Shown: positions 1 to 5,448 of the stretch, piece after piece
Layout: each line of letters starts with the position of its first letter
How positions within the stretch are numbered: position 1 is the first letter of the stretch
NCBI GenBank assembly: GCA_002373555.1
Contig: DFKM01000070.1
Span: forward strand, 1,426-8,406
Reading direction: 5' to 3'
DNA length: 6,981 nucleotides
Source: Lachnospiraceae bacterium UBA3645
GTDB lineage: Bacteria; Bacillota; Clostridia; Lachnospirales; Lachnospiraceae
Program-made: the position numbers and the translations under genes
The notes under the pieces: generated by a model
Seen by the model: only the letters and a program-made list of their open reading frames with translations
Databases searched by the model: none
Told to the model about the DNA's origin: nothing

Positions 1-1051
1 TACGCTCACGGGTGACGTTGAACTCTTTTCCGACTTCCTCCAGAGTTCTGGGATGTCCGTCCTCGAGACCGAACCGCAGGATGATCACCTGCCGCTCTCT
101 CTCCTTCAGATCCTGCAGCAGCGTATCGATATGCTCCCGCAGCATGACAGATTCCACATTCTCCTCGGGGGTCGTGATGTTGTTGTCCGCGACAAAATCG
201 CCCAGATTGGAGTCGTCCTCCTCACCGATGGGAGTCTCCAGAGAAGCAGGCTCACGGGCGATCTGCATGATCTCCATGACCTTCTCTTCCGTCATCTCAA
301 GCGCTTCCGCAAGCTCCGCGGTGGAAGGCTCGTAGCCGAGCTCCAGCGTCAGCTTTCGCTGCATCTTGCTCATCTTGTTAATGGTCTCTACCATATGCAC
401 CGGAACACGGATGGTACGTGCCTGATCCGCCAGCGCTCTGGTAACGGACTGTCTGATCCACCAGGTGGCATAAGTCGAGAGCTTGTAGCCCTTCGTGTAA
501 TCGAATTTTTCCACGCCCTTGATCAGTCCGAGATTTCCCTCCTGGACAAGATCCAGGAAGCTCATGCCGCGGCCGGTGTACCGCTTCGCGATGCTGACCA
601 CGAGACGGAGGTTGGCCTCGATCAGCCGCTCCTTCGCCCGTACGTCTCCCTCTGCCTTGCGCCTTGCGAGTTCGACTTCCTCTTCCGCCGTCAGCAGCGG
701 AACGGTTCCGATCTCCTTTAAATACATGCGGACAGGATCCTCTGTCCCAATGCCGTCCAGAAGATCAATGGCATCCAGATCGATCTCTTCTTCCTCCTCA
801 TCATCGGGGCGGAATTCATCGTCATCTTCTCCCAGCACAATCTCCTCTACAGCGGAGGGTTCATCGGTCATTACGCGGAGAACGTCGATGTTCTTGCCTT
901 CGAGATAGGAATATACCGTTTCCAGCTGTTCCGTGTCCAGTTTTTCATCCTTGAAGAAATCGTTGATCTCATTGATATCCAGCGTATTGTTCCTGGATTT
1001 TCCGAGCTCCACAAGGCTGTCCATCTGATGCATAAAATGTTCTTTATCCAC
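1..1051 (-). CDS. rpoD: Primary (housekeeping) RNA polymerase sigma factor RpoD/SigA, 3' end outside window
   Basis: This is the sigma-70 subunit that directs RNA polymerase to housekeeping promoters. The first 350 codons are present and the frame stays open to the window edge; probably only some 20-30 residues (end of region 4.2 and the tail) are missing. In order: region 1.1 (about 1-65), an acidic linker (about 70-95), region 1.2 ([12 protein letters not shown], 104-115), region 2 with [13 protein letters not shown] (146-158), [13 protein letters not shown] (165-177) and the DNA-melting stretch YATWWIRQ (194-201), region 3 (about 210-285, including [11 protein letters not shown] at 276-286), and region 4 with [15 protein letters not shown] (315-329), breaking off in the helix-turn-helix at FNVTRER. 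No long insert separates regions 1.2 and 2, as in Gram-positive factors. The start is GTG at 1051: AGAAAGGA lies 7 bases upstream and an in-frame TGA blocks anything longer. ATG at 1033 is the alternative. Identity is certain; the exact start is likely. Confidence 0.97.
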   Translation of the reverse strand, partial: MDKEHFMHQMDSLVELGKSRNNTLDINEINDFFKDEKLDTEQLETVYSYLEGKNIDVLRVMTDEPSAVEEIVLGEDDDEFRPDDEEEEEIDLDAIDLLDGIGTEDPVRMYLKEIGTVPLLTAEEEVELARRKAEGDVRAKERLIEANLRLVVSIAKRYTGRGMSFLDLVQEGNLGLIKGVEKFDYTKGYKLSTYATWWIRQSVTRALADQARTIRVPVHMVETINKMSKMQRKLTLELGYEPSTAELAEALEMTEEKVMEIMQIAREPASLETPIGEEDDSNLGDFVADNNITTPEENVESVMLREHIDTLLQDLKERERQVIILRFGLEDGHPRTLEEVGKEFNVTRER

Positions 1052-1058
1052 GGTCCCA

Positions 1059-1066
1059 TCCTTTCT
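1059..1066 (-). promoter_or_regulatory. Ribosome binding site of rpoD
   Basis: On the minus strand this reads AGAAAGGA and ends 7 bases before the GTG at 1051. The spacing is ideal for GTG. The in-frame ATG at 1033 would be 25 bases away and has no Shine-Dalgarno of its own, so the site favours the GTG start. Confidence 0.75.
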
Positions 1067-1110
1067 TCAAACACCTTTGACAAAAGGGTTCTGATCGAAC
1101 TTGGTCATCT

Positions 1111-1140
1111 ATTTTAACATTATTATACACCCGTTGTCAA
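1111..1140 (-). promoter_or_regulatory. Sigma-A-type promoter for rpoD, overlapping the stop of the upstream gene
   Basis: On the minus strand a perfect -35 box TTGACA (1140 to 1135) is followed by an 18-base spacer and the -10 box TAAAAT (1116 to 1111). The -10 is preceded by TGT, giving an extended TGn -10. The start site would be near 1104, leaving a leader of about 50 bases before the rpoD GTG. The -35 box overlaps the TGA stop of the lipid kinase gene (1139 to 1137), so rpoD can be transcribed independently of the upstream genes. Since RpoD itself reads such promoters, autoregulation is plausible but inferred. The match is by eye. Confidence 0.72.
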
Positions 1141-2030
1141 TAGGATCTTACGATCCGCAGCGCATGCGGCAGCACACGGATCCTGACATCGGCCATTTTC
1201 CCGCCGAATTCACCGTCCTGCACCCATTCCAGCGCTTCCTCCAGTTCAAACTTCACGTCCGAGGTCTTCACTCTGGTAATATAATCCGAATTATCATGCG
1301 TCAGCAGAAACGAAGCTGCCAGATCTCCCCAGCCCGGAATATCCTTCGGCTGGCTTAAAAGATTCACTTCGAACAGGCCGTCATCCATCTCAATATCCTG
1401 TCCCCACAGACCGGTCATACCCGCGACGCGGAAGGAATTGGAGACCATACCGAGCAGATAATCACCCTCGTAAACATTTCCGTTCATATAGACCTTCGCA
1501 TGATGAGCCTTCATATTGGGGAGCTCTCTGGCGCCCTCCATGATATAGGCCTGGGGGCCGAGGAGCTTCTTCAGATCCTGATCCGTCGAATAGGAAACAT
1601 TGGTAAAGACGCCGAAACCGACCGTGTAGGAAAAATATTCCTCATTGATCTGGCCGATATCCACCGCAAAGATCTTGCCGTGTGCAGCAATGTCTGCGGC
1701 CACGAGCGGATCATCCGGGATGCCCATACTGTGTGCGAAATCATTGGTCGTGCCGGCAGGAATATAACCGAGCTCCGGCCTCCTGCTCTGTGGAAGCAGC
1801 ATCAGGCCATTCACGACTTCATCGAGCGTTCCGTCGCCGCCGCAGCAGACAACTCTGTCCACGGCGCCGCCCCTGGTCTTCGCAACGACTTTCGCTTCTC
1901 CGGATTTCTGGGTGATATAGATTTCCGTCCAGTATCCGGCTTTTGTAAATGTATCCAGTACCTCGCAGAGCCTGGGCTTGATCTGGCCCCGGCCTGCGTT
2001 CGGATTTACGATCACAAGCATTCTTTTCAT
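1137..2030 (-). CDS. Diacylglycerol kinase family lipid kinase (DgkB/YegS/BmrU type)
   Basis: A soluble, membrane-associated lipid kinase of 297 residues, the usual family length. In Gram-positive bacteria the family member DgkB phosphorylates diacylglycerol, released during lipoteichoic acid synthesis, back to phosphatidic acid; other members act on other lipids, so the substrate here is inferred. Visible signatures are the N-terminal nucleotide-binding start IVNPNAGRG (7-15), the kinase signature GGDGTLDEVVNG (64-75), PAGTTNDFAHS (91-101), DDGLFEV (216-222) in the C-terminal beta-sandwich domain, and DGE (272-274), whose Glu matches the catalytic position described for DgkB. No signal peptide or membrane segment is seen. 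The start has AAAGGGAG about 10 bases upstream, placed directly after the flippase stop, so translation is probably coupled. It is the third gene of the DUF1015-flippase-kinase run. Family is secure, substrate is not. Confidence 0.92.
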   Translation of the reverse strand: MKRMLVIVNPNAGRGQIKPRLCEVLDTFTKAGYWTEIYITQKSGEAKVVAKTRGGAVDRVVCCGGDGTLDEVVNGLMLLPQSRRPELGYIPAGTTNDFAHSMGIPDDPLVAADIAAHGKIFAVDIGQINEEYFSYTVGFGVFTNVSYSTDQDLKKLLGPQAYIMEGARELPNMKAHHAKVYMNGNVYEGDYLLGMVSNSFRVAGMTGLWGQDIEMDDGLFEVNLLSQPKDIPGWGDLAASFLLTHDNSDYITRVKTSDVKFELEEALEWVQDGEFGGKMADVRIRVLPHALRIVRSY

Positions 2031-2046
2031 AATAATATTGCTCCCT

Positions 2047-3675
2047 TTATTCTCTCAGCAAACGCATCTTTCTTGCGATCGATGCTATTCTTCCGCCGCC
2101 GGGCATCTGATCCAGCGTCTCTGCATCCACGGCGCCCGTACCGAGCAGCAGAGCAAAATACACGATCACCGCCATAACGATGGCAGCGGCCAGAGAGATG
2201 ACATTGCTTTCAAACAGTCCGTACAGCATGCTGTAGACAGCCCAGCTGACGATCCCCATGATCATCGCGGAGACGCCCGGCAGTACGAACGTCCGCATGA
2301 TCTCCTGGCTGTATCCGATCGCCCTCGAGATGGAGATCTGATTCAGCAGACACATAATAAATGTATAGATGACAGTGGCCAAAACCATGCTGTACAGATT
2401 CAGTTCCGTCATCAGCAGCAGCGGCACCAGCGCCGCAGTCTGCGCAGCCAGTGCGATCACTGCGTGAATGACCGGACGGTTCACCAGTCCGACGCCCTGC
2501 AGCACCGCATTGGTCAGCGTGGAAAGCGAGTAAAACACGACGGTCACACTGAGTGCCCGGAGAAGCGAAGCGGCCATATCCAGCGATTCCGGCTGCGGGA
2601 ACAGCAGCTGCGTCACCGGTCTTGCCAGGACGCCGAGCCCCACGGCAGCGGGAATGGCAATGAGCATGGTCGTCTGGATCGCCAGAGAGACCTTCTGTTT
2701 CGTATCCTCCATGTTCTTTCTGGCAAATGCGGCAGAGACCGTCGGGATAACGGCGGCCGATACCGCAGCGGAAATGGCAATGGGGATATTCAGGATAACA
2801 AGCGTCTTGCCGGAATAAATACCGTAAAGCGTTGCTGCCTCTGCCGAATTCAGCCCCTTGACCAGCTTCATGACATTGATATAGATCGTCTGGTTGATGG
2901 GCGTGCTGCAGTTATAGACGAACGTGCTCATGATAAAAGGCGTGACGACAAGGAAGATCATTCGGAATATCTCAGACTTGCTGAGGACGTCCGCCGTATG
3001 ATCCTTTGCCTGGCGCCTGATAAAGAATCTCCTGTTGGAACGGTAAATGATGAACATGAAAAGCAGCGCCGTGATGACGCCGACCCCTGTTCCGACAGCG
3101 GATCCCATGGCGCCCCGGATCGCTCTGTCGCTCCCGCCGGCCGCGCCGCTCACCATCAGCCAGGCTGCGAAAATACTGATCACGGCATTGAGGATCTGCT
3201 CCAGGATCTGGGAGATCGAAGTCTGCACCATGCTCCCGTGCGCCTGGTAATAGCCTCTGAACACGCCAAGAATGCCCGAGAAAAAGATCGTCGGGGTAAA
3301 GATCCGAAGCACGGAAACGGCATTTTCGTCGACCAGCACCGGCGCAAAGATCCAGGTCAGTATACTGGCCAGACCGCCGACCACGATAACATAAATAAAC
3401 GCACACTGAAAAATACGGTGTGCATTCCTGTATTCATTAAGCGCCAGACGCTGTGCGATCACTTTGGAAATAGCGGACGGAATACTGTACGAAGCCAGAA
3501 GAAGGATGATCGTATAGATATTGTAGGCCGTTCCGTAATATCCGTTTCCCTCATCTCCGATAATACTGGTCAGAGGGCTTCTGTAAAGGATCCCGATAAT
3601 TCGTACAATAATTCCCGCGCCGGCAAGAATGCCGGCCTGTACGATGAAGCTTTCGCTTCTTTTTCTGTTTCCCAT
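2047..3675 (-). CDS. MOP-superfamily polysaccharide/lipid II flippase, SpoVB/YtgP (MurJ-like) type
   Basis: A polytopic inner-membrane protein of 542 residues, close to B. subtilis YtgP/MurJ (about 544). The family flips undecaprenyl-linked precursors; YtgP moves lipid II for peptidoglycan and SpoVB acts in spore cortex formation. The first helix (about 11-30) ends in VRIIGILYR, followed by the family-typical IIGDEGNGYYGTAYNIYTI (38-56) and SIPSAISK (64-71). FRGYYQAHGSM (139-149) and GLVNRPVI (396-403) also match, and there are about 14 hydrophobic segments. The tail ends DQMPGGGRIASIARKMRLL (522-540), a YtgP/SpoVB-like cytoplasmic end. The frame is open to 3861, but that extension is unlike the family and overlaps the preceding gene. 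ATG 3675 has GGAG 6 bases upstream and matches the family N-terminus. It lies 46 bases after DUF1015 and 16 before the lipid kinase. Whether it is the main lipid II flippase, SpoVB, or a paralogue for another polymer cannot be told. Confidence 0.93.
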   Translation of the reverse strand: MGNRKRSESFIVQAGILAGAGIIVRIIGILYRSPLTSIIGDEGNGYYGTAYNIYTIILLLASYSIPSAISKVIAQRLALNEYRNAHRIFQCAFIYVIVVGGLASILTWIFAPVLVDENAVSVLRIFTPTIFFSGILGVFRGYYQAHGSMVQTSISQILEQILNAVISIFAAWLMVSGAAGGSDRAIRGAMGSAVGTGVGVITALLFMFIIYRSNRRFFIRRQAKDHTADVLSKSEIFRMIFLVVTPFIMSTFVYNCSTPINQTIYINVMKLVKGLNSAEAATLYGIYSGKTLVILNIPIAISAAVSAAVIPTVSAAFARKNMEDTKQKVSLAIQTTMLIAIPAAVGLGVLARPVTQLLFPQPESLDMAASLLRALSVTVVFYSLSTLTNAVLQGVGLVNRPVIHAVIALAAQTAALVPLLLMTELNLYSMVLATVIYTFIMCLLNQISISRAIGYSQEIMRTFVLPGVSAMIMGIVSWAVYSMLYGLFESNVISLAAAIVMAVIVYFALLLGTGAVDAETLDQMPGGGRIASIARKMRLLRE

Positions 3676-3681
3676 TTGATA

Positions 3682-3686
3682 CTCCA
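3682..3686 (-). promoter_or_regulatory. Ribosome binding site fixing the flippase start at 3675
   Basis: The minus strand reads TGGAG here, six bases before ATG 3675. The upstream in-frame ATG at 3711 has AGGA only one base away and no usable spacing, so this site supports the shorter 542-residue protein. Confidence 0.72.
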
Positions 3687-3688
3687 AA

Positions 3689-3704
3689 GCCCGGAAAACC
3701 GGGC
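3689..3704. other. Perfect GC hairpin between the DUF1015 and flippase genes
   Basis: GCCCGG and CCGGGC form a perfect 6-base-pair stem around a four-base loop (UUUU in the minus-strand transcript). It lies 17 bases after the DUF1015 stop and 2 bases before the flippase ribosome binding site. Only three T residues follow on the minus strand before GGAG, so a strong intrinsic terminator is unlikely. An mRNA-stabilising, attenuating or translation-limiting hairpin is more plausible. The structure is seen; its function is inferred. Confidence 0.5.
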
Positions 3705-3721
3705 ATTTCATTCCTGTTCTT

Positions 3722-4942
3722 TTAAAGTCTGTAGATGAACAGCCCGTTGCAGAGCTTGGGCTCGAACCACGTGGATTTCGGAGGCATGGTCTCCCCGGCA
3801 TCGGCGACCGCGAAAAGCTCGTCCATGGTGGTATGATACGGCAGGAACCCGGCCACGTCATCCGCTCTGCAGACGGAAAGCAGCTGTTCCTTATATTTCA
3901 TGCCGCCGATGAATTCCATCCTGGGATCAGTCTTGGGATCACGGATCCCGAAAAGCGGTTCCAGCACGAAGTCCTGCAGCACAGAAACATCCAGTGATGC
4001 CCGGGCATCCGCCGGACGAAGTTCTTCCTTTAATATAAGCCGGAAGCATTGCCCGCAGGAAGCCAGGATAAATTCTCCCTTCCCGCGCGGATCGGCGCCA
4101 TACGCACATTCTTCGACCATGAAACTTTCCGAGAGCTGGCGAAGCAGTTCCTGAAGCGACCTGTCGCGATATCCTTCCACGACCCTGGCGAACGGCAGGA
4201 TCTGCAGTTCATTCTCGGAAAAGCACACACAGGGCAGATAATTCCAGGGCTCCTCCCCCGAAAAGGACGGATCCTCCTTCCGGTTCCGCTCACAGATGGC
4301 GGCAGACGCCATCACCCTGTGATGACCGTCGGCAATATACAGATCGCCCGCGCCGCGCATGATCTCTTCGATCTCCCGGACAGCAGCCGGATCATCCACC
4401 CGCCAGATCTGGTTCAGAACACCGTTCTCAGACACAAAATGATACAGCGGCGCCTGCTTCTCCTGTTCGGCGATCCAGCGCAGGAACGATGCATTGGAAT
4501 GGATGGCCATCAGGACCGGCCCGCCGATCTGCGCACCGCATTTGTCGATGTGCAGCATCAGATCCGCAAGCTTATTCTCTCTGACCTTTTCATGAGCGTG
4601 AACACGTCCCGAAACGATCTCATCGATCGGCGTAAGTCCCACCAGCCCGCTCTGGGTATGGCCGCAACTGGTCAGACGGTAGATATAAAAAGCGGCAGCG
4701 TCATCCTGCCGGAAGATCCCTCTCCCGGTCCATGCTTCCAGAATATCCGCAGTACGGTCATAAACATCCGGAACCGAGCCGTAAAGGCACTTCGGATGCA
4801 CGATCCTTGAGTAAGAAAGCGGATTCTCCAGGATCTTTTCCCGGATCTCTCCCTTGCTGATCTCACTGTGTGGTCCTGTTGCTATTCTGGCTGCCATCTC
4901 CACTTCGGGCCGAAGACAGGTTATCGGTCTTATATCTGCCAT
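3722..4942 (-). CDS. DUF1015 family protein (function unknown)
   Basis: A 406-residue cytoplasmic protein without signal peptide or membrane helices, at the usual length for DUF1015. Diagnostic motifs are IRPITCLRP at the N-terminus (4-12), AFYIYRL (84-90), VHAHEKVRENKLADL (114-128), the central YIADGHHRVMAS (202-213) and the C-terminal MPPKSTWFEPKLCNGLFIY (386-404). The biochemical function is not established to my knowledge. In many Clostridia the gene lies beside the serine biosynthesis genes serC/serA, but neither is here. The DGHHR motif recalls ParB-fold enzymes such as free-serine kinases; that is only a hypothesis. Two spots differ from the family as I recall it: PHSE (24-27) where PYDV is common, and HEKV (117-120) where HE-x-T is common. 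The start has AAGGGA 8-9 bases upstream. It is the first gene of the leftward operon, with a promoter at about 5028-5056. Confidence 0.9.
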   Translation of the reverse strand: MADIRPITCLRPEVEMAARIATGPHSEISKGEIREKILENPLSYSRIVHPKCLYGSVPDVYDRTADILEAWTGRGIFRQDDAAAFYIYRLTSCGHTQSGLVGLTPIDEIVSGRVHAHEKVRENKLADLMLHIDKCGAQIGGPVLMAIHSNASFLRWIAEQEKQAPLYHFVSENGVLNQIWRVDDPAAVREIEEIMRGAGDLYIADGHHRVMASAAICERNRKEDPSFSGEEPWNYLPCVCFSENELQILPFARVVEGYRDRSLQELLRQLSESFMVEECAYGADPRGKGEFILASCGQCFRLILKEELRPADARASLDVSVLQDFVLEPLFGIRDPKTDPRMEFIGGMKYKEQLLSVCRADDVAGFLPYHTTMDELFAVADAGETMPPKSTWFEPKLCNGLFIYRL

Positions 4943-5024
4943 AGCGCACTTCCCTTAAATATCGGATAGGAAACAGCTTCGGATCCGGATCTGCGGCGCC
5001 GTCCGGCATGACCGCATAATCATA

Positions 5025-5035
5025 GATACTGTATC
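5025..5035. repeat. Palindrome over the -10 box of the leftward promoter
   Basis: GATAC-T-GTATC is a perfect inverted repeat with 5-base arms and a one-base centre. It covers the proposed -10 box of the DUF1015 promoter (5028-5033), where a repressor would block polymerase. GATAC or GTATC recurs at 5103-5107 and 5147-5151 in the same intergenic region. An operator role is inferred; 11-base palindromes also arise by chance. Confidence 0.35.
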
Positions 5036-5056
5036 AGTTTGCTCTCCTTTAGTCAA
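5028..5056 (-). promoter_or_regulatory. Predicted promoter of the DUF1015-flippase-lipid kinase operon
   Basis: On the minus strand: -35 TTGACT (5056 to 5051), 17-base spacer, -10 TACAGT (5033 to 5028) preceded by TGA, an extended -10. The start site would be near 5021, giving a leader of about 79 bases before ATG 4942. The -35 box is strong and the -10 moderate. It faces away from the rightward promoter at 5068-5096. Confidence 0.55.
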
Positions 5057-5067
5057 GGCAAAACGGC

Positions 5068-5096
5068 TTGCATATCTTCCCCGTTTCCGTTATGAT
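5068..5096 (+). promoter_or_regulatory. Predicted promoter of the carrier protein-permease pair
   Basis: -35 TTGCAT (5068-5073), exactly 17 bases, then -10 TATGAT (5091-5096, five of six consensus bases). The start would fall near 5103, inside the palindrome at 5101-5114, leaving a leader of about 65 bases before ATG 5168. The -35 is weak, three of six. There is no better candidate upstream of the carrier gene. Confidence 0.55.
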
Positions 5097-5100
5097 AGGT

Positions 5101-5114
5101 GGGTATCAATACCC
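5101..5114. repeat. Palindrome at the predicted transcription start of the carrier gene
   Basis: GGGTAT-CA-ATACCC is a perfect inverted repeat with 6-base arms. With flanking GGT (5098-5100) and ACC (5118-5120) the symmetry continues after a three-base interruption. Its position, five bases after the -10 box, suits a repressor operator. As RNA it could instead be a 5'-end stem. Function is inferred. Confidence 0.42.
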
Positions 5115-5155
5115 GGCACCGTGTACAGGCTGTGCTTTTCAATACAGATACAGAT

Positions 5156-5160
5156 AGGAG
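5156..5160 (+). promoter_or_regulatory. Ribosome binding site fixing the carrier protein start at 5168
   Basis: AGGAG with 7 bases to ATG 5168. The frame is open to an upstream ATG at 5099, but that lies at or before the predicted transcription start and adds 23 residues unlike any carrier protein, so 5168 is preferred. Confidence 0.8.
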
Positions 5161-5167
5161 ATTAGAC

Positions 5168-5398
5168 ATGGAAGAATTGATGGAGATCCTCACAGAGATC
5201 GCTCCGGATGTGGATTTCGAGACCGAAGACCGCCTGATCGACGGCCAGGTCCTGGATTCCTTCAGCATCATTTCCCTGGTATCCGAGATATCCGACAATT
5301 TCGGCATCGAGATCGGTCCGCGGTATCTTGTTCCGGAGAACTTCAACAGTGCGAAGGCAATGTGGAAAATGATCCAGAAGATCCAGGAGGAAGAGTAA
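5168..5398 (+). CDS. Phosphopantetheine-binding acyl/aminoacyl carrier protein (DltC-like)
   Basis: A 76-residue acidic carrier protein, the full length of the family. The Ser of LDSFS (Ser31) at the start of helix II is the expected 4'-phosphopantetheine attachment site; flanking ISLVSEISDNFGIEI (35-49) and LVPENFNSAKAMWKMIQ (54-70) form helices II to IV. The DSF form and the LVPENFNS stretch look more like DltC (D-alanyl carrier of teichoic acid modification) and the lone carriers of Clostridia than fatty-acid AcpP, which has DSL. No adenylating ligase, MBOAT transferase, ketosynthase or phosphopantetheinyl transferase is present in the window, so the cargo is unknown. It is transcribed divergently from DUF1015 and stands 50 bases before the purine permease, probably on the same transcript. 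The family call is secure, the role open. Confidence 0.9.
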   Translation: MEELMEILTEIAPDVDFETEDRLIDGQVLDSFSIISLVSEISDNFGIEIGPRYLVPENFNSAKAMWKMIQKIQEEE

Positions 5399-5407
5399 CC
5401 GAAGAAC

Positions 5408-5422
5408 GCGGACGCAGTCCGC
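5408..5422. other. Perfect hairpin between the carrier and permease genes
   Basis: GCGGAC and GTCCGC form a 6-base-pair stem around the loop GCA. It begins 9 bases after the carrier stop and ends 15 bases before the permease ribosome binding site. AATAAG follows, not a T-run, so it is not a standard terminator. It may mark mRNA processing or unequal expression of the two genes, or may be incidental. Confidence 0.4.
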
Positions 5423-5448
5423 AATAAGCACTACGAAAAGAGGGAAAA

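Noticed and set aside
53..721. A 222-codon open frame on the plus strand inside the rpoD region.
   Set aside because: It lies opposite unmistakable sigma-70 regions 1.2 to 4.1; a shadow.
1073..1088. Small hairpin CCTTT-GACA-AAAGG in the rpoD leader.
   Set aside because: Five mostly A-T pairs, easily found by chance, with no clear relation to the ribosome binding site.
1978..3738. A 586-codon open frame on the plus strand, covering the whole flippase gene.
   Set aside because: It is antisense to a clear family member; its translation is rich in His, Asp, Arg and Gln with no recognisable domain, and it has no convincing ribosome binding site. It arises from the codon use of the opposite strand.
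2047..3861. A longer flippase start at 3861 (604 residues).
   Set aside because: The 62 extra residues overlap DUF1015, are not family-like, and lack a ribosome binding site; ATG 3675 has both family match and GGAG.
4863..5009. A 48-codon minus-strand frame from ATG 5009 that runs through the leader into the start of DUF1015.
   Set aside because: No Shine-Dalgarno sequence, overlaps a real gene in another frame, and resembles nothing I know. It could be a leader peptide or remnant, but nothing supports that.
5116..5140. Possible terminator-like leader hairpin, GCAC...GTGC followed by TTTT, before the carrier gene.
   Set aside because: Only four to five pairs around a long loop with a four-base T-run; too weak to call an attenuator.
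5399..5448. Purine riboswitch before the permease.
   Set aside because: The gap is only 50 bases, shorter than a purine aptamer plus expression platform, and lacks its conserved loops.
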